DNA of 36,814 nucleotides from Thermobifida fusca NBRC 14071 = JCM 3263. Its GTDB lineage: Bacteria > Actinomycetota > Actinomycetes > Streptosporangiales > Streptosporangiaceae. Under the pieces are notes generated by a model. That model saw only the letters and a list, made by a program, of their open reading frames with translations. It ran no database searches and was not told the DNA's origin. Location of the stretch: NCBI RefSeq assembly GCF_001592045.1, contig NZ_BCWB01000035.1, forward strand, positions 1 through 36,814, given 5' to 3'. Numbering within the stretch: the first letter of the stretch is position 1; the number at the start of each line of letters is the position of its first letter. Below, piece by piece: positions 25,776-33,221 of the stretch. A program made the position numbers and the translations under genes.

Positions 25776-26216
25776 ATGACCACCACGTTCCTCCGCCGCT
25801 CCCTTGCCCTCGTGGCGGCCACGGCTTTTGCCGTGCTTAGTGCTGGAACCAGCGCCTCTGCCAATCCCACCGACCCCGTGATCACCCCTGCCCCCCAGGC
25901 CAAGGCTGGTTTCGTCCTCACCCTTTCCCCGACCTCTACGGTTTCGTCCGTCAGCCAGTACGCGAGGGTGACACTGACCTGTTCCCCCGACGGAGGTACG
26001 CACTCCTCTCCGGAGAAGGCTTGCGATGCCCTGCGGGAAGTCGACGGCTACTTTGAGCGGCTGCGTCCGCTGCCCGGCGCCTACTGCCCCGCAGTATGGG
26101 ACCCGGTGAAGGCCACCGCACGCGGCTACTGGGGAGACCGCCGGGTCTCCTTCGAGAAGACGTACGGCAACGCCTGCGAAGCCGGAGTGGCGACAAGCGG
26201 CGTCTTCTTCCTCTAA
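25776..26216 (+). CDS. Secreted subtilisin-inhibitor-like protein (SSI family)
   Basis: This 146-residue precursor has a Sec signal peptide (RR at 7-8, hydrophobic 10-22, cleavage about ASA-N at 29/30). The mature part holds the SSI blocks VTLTCSPDGGTHSSPEKACDAL, CPAVWDPVKATARGYWG and VSFEKTYGNACE. Four cysteines (C69, C83, C104, C134) fit the two SSI disulfides. By alignment with the known reactive-site sequence CPMVYDP, the scissile bond is A106-V107, so P1 is alanine. SSI proteins tightly inhibit extracellular subtilisin-type proteases and are abundant in streptomycete culture fluid. GAAAGG precedes the ATG. No protease gene is adjacent. Confidence 0.93.
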   Translation: MTTTFLRRSLALVAATAFAVLSAGTSASANPTDPVITPAPQAKAGFVLTLSPTSTVSSVSQYARVTLTCSPDGGTHSSPEKACDALREVDGYFERLRPLPGAYCPAVWDPVKATARGYWGDRRVSFEKTYGNACEAGVATSGVFFL

Positions 26217-26235
26217 CCCCACCAACCCACCCCCG

Positions 26236-26264
26236 CAGGGCCCGGCCGGCAAGGCCGGGCCCTG
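26236..26264 (+). terminator. Terminator of the inhibitor gene
   Basis: CAGGGCCCGGCC (26236-26247) and GGCCGGGCCCTG (26253-26264) form a perfect 12-base stem with loop GGCAA, 20 bases after the stop. Confidence 0.9.
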
Positions 26265-26572
26265 GCTGTGACGACACCCTCTGCTTGTGTGACTTGAGTC
26301 ACGAGAACTGTCGGGGGTTGCTGCGGCATCTCACGAATCGGTTGTGACTTGTGAGCGAGTGGGCGGATTTCTCCGCACCATCCCTCGGCTTGCGGGCGAA
26401 TACTCAGGTCGCGCCCCCAGACCAGGCGCCACCTTCGGCCCTAAGCTGGTCGGGCCTGCCATGACCCCGCACGTGGCCCGGCCGGGTGGCTCCTTGGTGC
26501 GGCCAGAGCCGTCCGTCAGTCGCGCACGAGTCGCCGCATCAAACCCCCGTTCTCAACACAAGTGGAGATTCG
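26265..26572 (+). promoter_or_regulatory. Upstream region of the lipoprotein gene
   Basis: No gene is seen. The palindrome GTGACTTGAGTCAC (26289-26302, arms GTGACT/AGTCAC) is present, and its left half recurs as TGTGACTTG at 26343-26351, 55 bases downstream. Such spacing is compatible with a pair of operator sites. No firm promoter is recognised. Confidence 0.35.
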
Positions 26573-27142
26573 ATGACCCTGGGTTCTCCCCGGTGGGGGA
26601 TCGGCCGGTTCGTTACTGTTACGGCGACCGTTGCCGCTACCCTCGCGCTATCTGGCTGCGGGCTGCTCCTGGCCCAGAGAGACGCCACAGTGGACGAGGC
26701 GCTGCGGGACCTCGAACAGGACCTCAACGAGATGGAACAAGACCTCGAAGAACCGGCAAGCCCGAGCGCGACGACGGAGGAGGACGTCTTCGACATCAAG
26801 GTCGGCGACTGTCTTCCTGCAGAGGAGACCGGGGTCGAAGGAGAGATTTCGACCGTCCTCACCGTCCCCTGCAGTGAACCGCACAGCGGCGAAGCCTATG
26901 CGTCCGGGAATATGCCGGATGGCTCCTACCCGGGGGATACCGAAGTCCAGAACTTCGCCGAAGATTTCTGCTCGACGGAGTTCGACAGCTTCGTGGGGAT
27001 CCCGCTGGAGCAGTCCACGCTCAGTTACAGCTACTACTTCCCGACCCCGGAGTCCTGGGCGGCAGGAGACCGGGAGATCCTGTGCGTCGTCTACGACCCG
27101 GCAGGCGACGTCACCGGGAGCCTGCAAGGCGCCGCACGCTAG
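26573..27142 (+). CDS. Septum-formation-type lipoprotein
   Basis: This 189-residue predicted lipoprotein has a signal segment with lipobox LALSGC (C29 lipidated), then an acidic heptad-like helix (DEALRDLEQDLNEMEQDLEEP, about 38-58), then a short Ser/Thr linker. The globular domain has FDIKVGDCLPAEE, VPCSEPHSGEAYA, MPDGSYPGDTEVQNFAEDFC, and PTPESWAAGDREILCVVYDPAGDVTGSLQGA, the order of blocks in the actinobacterial Septum_form domain. The conserved cysteines suggest extracytoplasmic disulfides. A precise role is not established; the domain name reflects a link to septation. ATG 26573 has GGAG eight bases upstream. Confidence 0.82.
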   Translation: MTLGSPRWGIGRFVTVTATVAATLALSGCGLLLAQRDATVDEALRDLEQDLNEMEQDLEEPASPSATTEEDVFDIKVGDCLPAEETGVEGEISTVLTVPCSEPHSGEAYASGNMPDGSYPGDTEVQNFAEDFCSTEFDSFVGIPLEQSTLSYSYYFPTPESWAAGDREILCVVYDPAGDVTGSLQGAAR

Positions 27143-27167
27143 CGCACACAGTTCACCTCACAGTTGA

Positions 27168-27205
27168 CGGGCCTCGCCGCGCCACGGGCATTGCGGCGAG
27201 GCCCG
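27168..27205 (+). terminator. Lipoprotein gene terminator
   Basis: CGGGCCTCGCCGC (27168-27180) and GCGGCGAGGCCCG (27193-27205) form a perfect 13-base stem with a 12-base loop. Confidence 0.88.
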
Positions 27206-27553
27206 ACGCATATACGGAAAACGTCCGACGTCGCAACGGGTGCGCTGGGGCTCTGAACCGCTAGAATTGTGGACGGTGTGCCGAGAATCCCGCTGACATC
27301 TGACACAAGAAAGTTCAAGGGATTGGCAAAACAGCCCGGCGGAGCGGTAAATCTGTAGTGAATTCCGGTGGGCGAACCATTCTCCGACTCTGATTCGGTT
27401 GATCCGCACATCACCGGACAGAGCGGAAGCTTCCCCTCGACTCCGCAATGCCGCAAGGGGGGTATCCAACAAAGGCAGGACAAAACGGATGTTCGGGAGG
27501 GGTCCGCTGCGTGCGGACAGGACATTCGCGACGATACAGGGAAGATCTATTAC
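27206..27553 (+). promoter_or_regulatory. Promoter/leader region of the PP2C phosphatase gene
   Basis: TAGAAT (27254-27275 neighbourhood, in CCGCTAGAATTGTGG) is a close -10 match without an obvious -35. The phosphatase reading frame stays open back to GTG 27368, but third codon positions there are far less GC-rich than in the gene proper, so I read it as leader rather than coding. Confidence 0.4.
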
Positions 27554-29572
27554 GTGAACGGATCGACCGGCACAACGGACGGCTTCGCCGGTTCTGGAGG
27601 AAAGACTGACGCCCTCGTAGCAGGGATGAGTGATCCGGCGGGCACGGCCTTCCAGTACGCGCCGACCGCGATGCTTGTGGCTGACCCGGCCGGAGCGGTC
27701 CTCGCGGTCAACGACGCTTTCACTGCTCTCCTCGGGCGCCCGTCCACAGAGATCGCGGGACGTCCTTGGCCCGAACTGTTCACCCCTGACGACCACGGCC
27801 GAGCCTGGGAGCAGCACAACAAGGCACTGCGGGGCGCCGCCCCCCGACAGTGGCCCGACCTGACGATCCGCACCGCCGACGGGCTGTCCCGGCGCACCAT
27901 CGTCCAAGCCCGGTCTTTCCCCGCCGCACCGGGCGGCGAAACCGCGGGCGTCGTCATTCAGCTCTCGCTGCTCAGCCACGACGAAGAGACCCTGCGCATC
28001 GTGACCGAGCTGCGGCTCAGGGAAGCGAACACCGCCCTGTGGTCCCTTGACCTCACCAGCGGCACGCTGAGCGAACTGTTCGGTCCCTCCCCGCTGGCCC
28101 GCATGCTCGCCGGGGACGCCTGCACCCTGGAAGAATGCCTCGCCCGAGTGCACCGGGACGACGTCTCCCGGCTACGCGCCGCACTGGAAACCGCCTACCA
28201 GGGCGGCAACTACGAGCAGCGGTTCCGCATGTTCGACCAGGTAGGAGACGAGCGATGGCTGTACGCGCGCGCCACCTACCTCGGGGGAGACCGGCCCCGA
28301 CTGGTCGGCATCGTCGACGATATGACCGAGCACGTGCAGCTCGTACGCCGCTTGGCGGACCGCCGCCGCATCGAAGCAGCCCAGGGCCGTCAAGTCAACG
28401 AACTCGCCGCCAAATTGGTCTCCGCCACCACGGTGCAGGAGGTCACCAACCTGCTCAGCAGGGAGTTCACGCCTATTTTCGGCGGTGACGGCGCCCACGT
28501 CGTGCTGCTCGACGACACCGAGCTCCGCCTCTACCCGGAGAGCACGGCAAGCACCGGGCAGTGGCTCTACCCCGACAACCACCGGGATTCCGCCCACCCT
28601 GTCGGGGCAGTCCTCCACGACAGCCAGCCGCGCTTCTTCGAAAGCCGCTCCGAACTCTTGGAGCGGTTCCCCGCCCTAGGAGAGGCGCTCTGCCAGACTG
28701 ACGACCACTCGTGGGCTTTCGTCCCGATGTTCGGGGACGGCAAAACCGCCATCGGCGTGTGGGTCGTGGCCTGGACCCAGCCCCACCACGCTACTCCGGA
28801 CGAACGCGCCCTCCTGCTGACCTTGGCCGGACTCGCCGGGCAGGCCCTGCAACGCGTCAACCGCCAAAGCGCGGAACTGGAGCTGGCCGACGCCGTCCAA
28901 CGGAGGATGCTGCCCCCGCAGCCCCCCGCCTTCTCCGAACTGGACGTGGCCGTGCGCTACCTTCCCGCCCGAGCTGGCTGGCGGGTCTGCGGCGACTTCT
29001 ACGACGCCATCCGGCTTCCCGGGCGGCGGATCGGCCTGGTGGTCGGAGACGTCCAAGGCCACGGGGTGGAGGCTGCTGCCGCTATGGGACAGATCCGCAT
29101 GGCGTTCCGCGCCTACGCCACCAACCAGAGCGATCCGGGAACCGTGCTCACCGAAACCAATCGGCTCCTCACCGAAACCGGGGAGATCGTCTTTGCGACC
29201 TGCGGCTACCTGGTGATCGACATTGACCTGGGACAGCTGCAGGCCGCCTGGGCCGGGCAGCCTCCCGTCGTGCTCGCCACCGAGTCAGGCTTCGAAGTGT
29301 GGGAGCCCGAGACCGGACCGCCCGTCGGGGTGGACGCGGAAGCGAAATACCCGGTGAGCTCCCGCCCGCTCCCTCCGGGAAGCACCTTGCTGATGTGCTC
29401 GGACGGGCTGGTGGAGAGCGCCGAAGTGAACATGGACGACGGCCTGGCCGCGGTAGGCAGCGAACTCAGCGCCAAAGTCACCGACGTCCACGGTGCGGCG
29501 ACCGCGCTCGCAGAGCTCGCCCCCGCGGGACGCGGCGACGACATCGCTATCCTCGTCGCCCGGGTCCGCTGA
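27554..29572 (+). CDS. PAS/GAF-domain PP2C (SpoIIE-type) serine phosphatase
   Basis: This protein of about 672 residues has a first PAS domain (about 32-145, FQYAPTAMLVADPAGAVLAVNDAF), a second PAS-like domain (about 155-265, ending RPRLVGIVDDMTEHV), a GAF-like region (about 285-440) and a C-terminal PP2C/SpoIIE catalytic domain. Metal-binding aspartates are present: D481 in GDFYDA, D499 in VGDVQGHG, the aspartate of MCSDGLVES, and D662-D663 in GRGDDIAIL. No HATPase kinase domain is attached. Such proteins dephosphorylate anti-anti-sigma factors in response to a sensed signal. The start is chosen at GTG 27554 (GGGAAG nine bases upstream); ATG 27626 is an alternative. A PAP2 gene follows after six bases. 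Confidence 0.88.
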   Translation: MNGSTGTTDGFAGSGGKTDALVAGMSDPAGTAFQYAPTAMLVADPAGAVLAVNDAFTALLGRPSTEIAGRPWPELFTPDDHGRAWEQHNKALRGAAPRQWPDLTIRTADGLSRRTIVQARSFPAAPGGETAGVVIQLSLLSHDEETLRIVTELRLREANTALWSLDLTSGTLSELFGPSPLARMLAGDACTLEECLARVHRDDVSRLRAALETAYQGGNYEQRFRMFDQVGDERWLYARATYLGGDRPRLVGIVDDMTEHVQLVRRLADRRRIEAAQGRQVNELAAKLVSATTVQEVTNLLSREFTPIFGGDGAHVVLLDDTELRLYPESTASTGQWLYPDNHRDSAHPVGAVLHDSQPRFFESRSELLERFPALGEALCQTDDHSWAFVPMFGDGKTAIGVWVVAWTQPHHATPDERALLLTLAGLAGQALQRVNRQSAELELADAVQRRMLPPQPPAFSELDVAVRYLPARAGWRVCGDFYDAIRLPGRRIGLVVGDVQGHGVEAAAAMGQIRMAFRAYATNQSDPGTVLTETNRLLTETGEIVFATCGYLVIDIDLGQLQAAWAGQPPVVLATESGFEVWEPETGPPVGVDAEAKYPVSSRPLPPGSTLLMCSDGLVESAEVNMDDGLAAVGSELSAKVTDVHGAATALAELAPAGRGDDIAILVARVR

Positions 29573-29578
29573 GCCCCG

Positions 29579-30199
29579 GTGGCACGCCTCGGCGCGGGAG
29601 CCTGCGGCCTCCTCTCCGCGTTCACGCTCCTCACCCTCGTGCTGGCATGCAGCCAGCACGGGCCTTTCGGCTGGGACACGGCCCTCACCGAGACGGTCAC
29701 CGCAGCGCGGACCCCAGCCGCGACGAAGGTGGCGGTCCTGCTCCACCGTGTCGGAGCATGGCCGTGGGGCGCCCTCCCGCTCACCGGGGTGCTTCTCCTC
29801 CCCTTGCTGCGACGGCAATGGTCGGCAGCGCTTCTAGTGGTGTCCGCATGGGCAGCCACCTCGCTGGTCGCGGTCCCAGCGGTCAAGTGGCTGCTCGACC
29901 GCTCCCGGCCGGTCGATCCACTCGTGTGGGAAGACACAGCCTCCTACCCGTCTGGGCATACTGCGTTCGCTGCGGTGCTCGCCGTCGCCGCCAGCGCGGT
30001 CTGCCCGCCCCGGGCCCGTCTCCCCACGGCCCTCTGCGGCACCGTCGTCGTCGCTGCCATGGCGTGGAGCCGGATCTACCTGGGCGCGCACTGGTTGACG
30101 GACACCGTGGGCGGAGCACTGCTTGGCAGCGGGATCGGGCTGCTGTGCTGCGGGCTGGGATACCTGCTGCGCCAGCGTTTCCGCGTCAGGCCCGAGTGA
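29579..30199 (+). CDS. PAP2-family membrane phosphatase
   Basis: This 206-residue protein has five or six hydrophobic helices and all three PAP2 motifs: KX6RP at K103-R110-P111, PSGH at 124-127, and SRX5HX3D at S164-R165...H171...D175. It probably dephosphorylates a lipid phosphate (phosphatidate or polyprenyl diphosphate) on the outer membrane face; the exact substrate is not readable. The GTG start lies six bases after the phosphatase stop with no ribosome site of its own, so translation is probably coupled. Confidence 0.9.
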   Translation: MARLGAGACGLLSAFTLLTLVLACSQHGPFGWDTALTETVTAARTPAATKVAVLLHRVGAWPWGALPLTGVLLLPLLRRQWSAALLVVSAWAATSLVAVPAVKWLLDRSRPVDPLVWEDTASYPSGHTAFAAVLAVAASAVCPPRARLPTALCGTVVVAAMAWSRIYLGAHWLTDTVGGALLGSGIGLLCCGLGYLLRQRFRVRPE

Positions 30200-30255
30200 A
30201 TCGGAGATGCCGGCCCGCCGCTACCGCGCCAGGGCAGCTGCACCAGGCGGCGGAC

Positions 30256-30261
30256 TAGGCT
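30256..30261 (+). promoter_or_regulatory. -10 element for a possibly leaderless rarA message
   Basis: TAGGCT ends six bases before GTG 30268 and no Shine-Dalgarno sequence is present. This is the layout of leaderless actinobacterial transcripts. Confidence 0.5.
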
Positions 30262-30267
30262 GAAACC

Positions 30268-31593
30268 GTGTCCGAAACACTGTTCGACGACGCTGGAGCC
30301 GAAGCCCACCGGTCCCATGAACCGCTCGCGGTGCGGATGCGCCCGCGAACCCTGGACGAGGTGGTGGGGCAGCGGCACCTGCTGGGCGAGGGGAGTCCGC
30401 TGCGGCGGCTCGTGGAGGACGACGCGCCCATGGCGCTCCTCCTGTGGGGTCCGCCCGGCACGGGGAAGACCACACTGGCCACGGTGGTCAGCCGCGCTAC
30501 CCGGCGACGCTTCGTGGAACTGTCCGCGGTCACCTCGGGGGTCAAGGACATCCGTGACGTTGTCGACGAGGCCCGACGCGAGCTCGGCATGCGCGGGGTC
30601 CACACCCTGCTCTTCGTCGACGAAGTCCACCGCTTCAGCAAGACACAGCAGGACGCCCTGCTGCCCGCCGTAGAAAACCGGTGGGTCAGCTTCATCGGCG
30701 CAACGACCGAGAACCCGTTCTTCTCGGTCATCAGTCCGCTGCTCTCCCGCTCGCTGCTGCTCACCCTGCACGCGCACAGCGATGACGACATTCGCACCGT
30801 GGTGCGCCGGGCGCTCACCGATGAGCGCGGGCTCGCAGGCCGCTACACCCTCACCGAGGAAGCGCTCCACCATCTCGTACGGCTGGCCGGGGGAGACGCG
30901 CGGCGCTCCCTCACCTATCTCGAAGCCGCCGCTCTGGTCGCGGGCGACCGCACGGAGATCACCGTGGCCGACGTGGAACGCGCGGCTGACCGCACCGCCG
31001 TCCGCTACGACCGCTCCGGTGACCAGCACTACGACGTGGTGAGCGCGTTCATCAAGAGCATGCGCGGCAGCGACGTGGACGCAGCTCTGCACTACCTGGC
31101 CCGCATGATCGAGGCGGGGGAGGACCCGCGGTTCATTGCCCGCCGCCTCGTGGTGCACGCCAGCGAAGACGTGGGGATGGCTGATCCCACGGCGCTGCAA
31201 GCAGCGGTGGCCGCGGCCCAGGCCGTCGAATTGGTCGGACTGCCGGAAGCCCGCATCAACCTCGCCCAGGCGGTCATCCACATCGCCCTGGCCCCCAAAT
31301 CCAACGCGGTGATCACCGCTATCGACCGCGCGATCAGCGACGTGCGCGCCGGCAAGCTCGGCCCGGTTCCCGCCCATCTGCGTGACAGCCACTACCGGGG
31401 CGCTGCCGATCTCGGCCACGGGGCGGGCTATCGCTACCCCCACGACTATCCCGGCGGGGTCGTGGCCCAACGGTACCTGCCTGAAGGGCTGGACGGGGCA
31501 GAGTACTACCGGCCCACCACCCACGGTGCGGAGCGCCGGTTCGGTGAGGTGCTGCGACGGATTAAGGGTGTGCTGCGGGGCGGCTCCCACTGA
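30268..31593 (+). CDS. rarA: Replication-associated recombination protein A (RarA/MgsA, AAA+ ATPase)
   Basis: This 441-residue AAA+ protein is related to clamp loaders and RuvB. It has [19 protein letters not shown], Walker A GPPGTGKT (61-68), Walker [11 protein letters not shown] (114-122), sensor-1 [10 protein letters not shown], and LLSRSLLL. The C-terminal tetramerisation domain has [43 protein letters not shown] and PKSNAV, which are diagnostic of RarA/WRNIP1. It acts at stalled replication forks. The start is GTG 30268, preceded by TAGGCT rather than a ribosome site. No clear strong terminator follows. Confidence 0.95.
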   Translation: MSETLFDDAGAEAHRSHEPLAVRMRPRTLDEVVGQRHLLGEGSPLRRLVEDDAPMALLLWGPPGTGKTTLATVVSRATRRRFVELSAVTSGVKDIRDVVDEARRELGMRGVHTLLFVDEVHRFSKTQQDALLPAVENRWVSFIGATTENPFFSVISPLLSRSLLLTLHAHSDDDIRTVVRRALTDERGLAGRYTLTEEALHHLVRLAGGDARRSLTYLEAAALVAGDRTEITVADVERAADRTAVRYDRSGDQHYDVVSAFIKSMRGSDVDAALHYLARMIEAGEDPRFIARRLVVHASEDVGMADPTALQAAVAAAQAVELVGLPEARINLAQAVIHIALAPKSNAVITAIDRAISDVRAGKLGPVPAHLRDSHYRGAADLGHGAGYRYPHDYPGGVVAQRYLPEGLDGAEYYRPTTHGAERRFGEVLRRIKGVLRGGSH

Positions 31594-32138
31594 CCGTGGA
31601 CGGGCCGGGTCTTTGCGGCGGTCTAGGGCCGCGCAGCTACGGGTGCCTGGTGTGGGCGCCGTGATGGATGCCTGGGAGTGCAGTGCCCTGGGCGCGGCGG
31701 TGCAAGGCCGTGTCTGCGCGGCGCCGGTGCTGTGAGCGGCGACCGGTCACCAGGCGCGGGTGGGAAGAGGGTTTTCTGCCGCGGCCGTCCAGACGATCCC
31801 GGAATCCCAAAAATGTGATGATCGTTGGAAGAAATCCGCCCGAAGAAGTGTCGCTTATCTGCAACAAAAGAGCAGAATGTCGTTTTTGGGAATTCTGGGG
31901 CGGCAGTGATGTGGTTCGCCGGGAGAGGTCTCCCTCGAACAGCACTCCCGGTTGCAAATGGTGTACTCTTCGGCGGCTCACCTGGGGAAAGGAGAATCTC
32001 CCCGGTGATGTTGCGGCATATCCCCAAAAATAGGGGTGATCTAGTCCTAGAGTGGGTTATTAGGGTCTTTCATCAAACTTGTTGAATGGCTGACAGCGAC
32101 GCCTGTGAACGGACGTCGAATAGGGCGGGAACCACTGG
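31594..32138 (+). promoter_or_regulatory. Hairpin-rich, partly AT-rich leader before the GTPase-system operon
   Basis: The first 190 bases are GC-rich; from about 31795 composition drops toward AT. Two compact hairpins are visible: GGGAGA-GG-TCTCCC (31921-31934), and CACCTGGGGA (31979-31988) with TCCCCGGTG (31999-32007, one bulge). CCCC/GGGG flanks an AAAAAT loop near 32024-32036. -10-like TATTAG/TAGGGT sequences lie near 32066-32074. An 86-codon frame at 31825-32085 has no recognisable domain and is not called. Confidence 0.45.
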
Positions 32139-33221
32139 ATGACCGAGTACGCCACCGGAACGCCGCAGGGGGACGGCCGCTACCGCTACTTTTTTCGGGA
32201 CGACAGCAGCGGTGACACGCAACGGGTCGAGGTACTCATCGAAGCGGTTGACCCGCAGACCGCCGAACAGTTAGCCGCCGAGGCAGCTTTGGCGGAACAG
32301 GCTACCGAGGCGGTCATGAACGAGACCGGAGGAAGATTCCCGCACAGCCTCGCCGAGTATGTCGGGACGAGAACAGGCACCAATGGCGCCCAGAGCACGC
32401 TCGTGCTGCGGATGCCCAAAGGAAGAGGACAGCCCTTCTTCCTGGAACCGAAAATCCAGCAGACACCCGGCATTCTTCCGGTCTCTCCCAAAGTGGTTCG
32501 CAAAATCGCCATCGACATCTACGAGGCGCTCACCGTCCTGCACAGCGTCGGCTACGTCCACGGTGCCGTGAACACCGAAAGCCTGGTGTGGAACCGGCGC
32601 GAGGCAGTGCTGGCCCGCTACCGCCGCATGGCCAGCGACCCCGACGGACGGCAGGGCGCCATCGACGTGGCCGACGCAGCCCGCCTGCTCTACCACGTCG
32701 CCATCGGACGACCCCTGAACGGCGACACACTTCCCCCCGGCGACCAGCGGGAACTCAACAGTCGACTGTTCGGCCTGGGTGACCTCATCGCCGCTGCGCT
32801 CGACCAGCAGGAGCGGCGCATCAGCGCCTCCGAAGCCTGGGCACGGGCCTCCCGCCTCGTGCCAGTAGAAAACAGCACAGCCGCCGCAACCCCTGCGGAG
32901 CGTCGGGAGGACAGCCCGGAGGAAGCCGAAGCGCGGCACAGGTTCCGGGCTATCCGGACTAGGCACGAGGACATCCGCCGCAGACGCTATCCCCCCGCGC
33001 CCCCGTCCGCCGAACCGCGCTGGACCCCTCCAGTCTCAGAGGAATTGCCGTCGCGGTCCCTAGGGCGGGTGCTGCTGGATGAAGGAATCGGGGCCTTCGC
33101 TCGCCGCCTGCTCGGCCGCATCGGGAAGCCGGCGGCAGCGGCCTCCCGGCTCGTGAGCGGAAAGGCGGCGGTGCTGCTCCTGGTGATCGTCCTTGTCGTA
33201 CTGCTGGGAAGGATCCTGTGA
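32139..33221 (+). CDS. Tail-anchored pseudokinase-like protein
   Basis: This 360-residue protein is not a known family by eye. Residues 120-240 resemble a protein-kinase C-lobe: KIAIDIYEALTVLHSVGYVHGAVNTESLVWN stands where kinases have the HRDLKPEN loop, and DVADAARLLYHVAIGRPLNGD matches the DVYSLGVLLYELLTG helix. The catalytic aspartate (A143) and following asparagine (S148) are lost, no DFG is found, and a normal glycine loop or VAIK lysine is missing. A charged linker (245-335) leads to one C-terminal helix (about 341-358, VLLLVIVLVVLLG), i.e. a tail anchor with the body in the cytoplasm. The ribosome site is weak. Its stop overlaps the GTPase start by one base. I infer a scaffold that tethers the next two proteins to the membrane. 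Confidence 0.72.
   Translation: MTEYATGTPQGDGRYRYFFRDDSSGDTQRVEVLIEAVDPQTAEQLAAEAALAEQATEAVMNETGGRFPHSLAEYVGTRTGTNGAQSTLVLRMPKGRGQPFFLEPKIQQTPGILPVSPKVVRKIAIDIYEALTVLHSVGYVHGAVNTESLVWNRREAVLARYRRMASDPDGRQGAIDVADAARLLYHVAIGRPLNGDTLPPGDQRELNSRLFGLGDLIAAALDQQERRISASEAWARASRLVPVENSTAAATPAERREDSPEEAEARHRFRAIRTRHEDIRRRRYPPAPPSAEPRWTPPVSEELPSRSLGRVLLDEGIGAFARRLLGRIGKPAAAASRLVSGKAAVLLLVIVLVVLLGRIL

Noticed and set aside
31825-32085. 86-codon frame in the leader before the GTPase system
   Set aside because: It crosses two hairpins and lacks a ribosome site and any recognisable motif.
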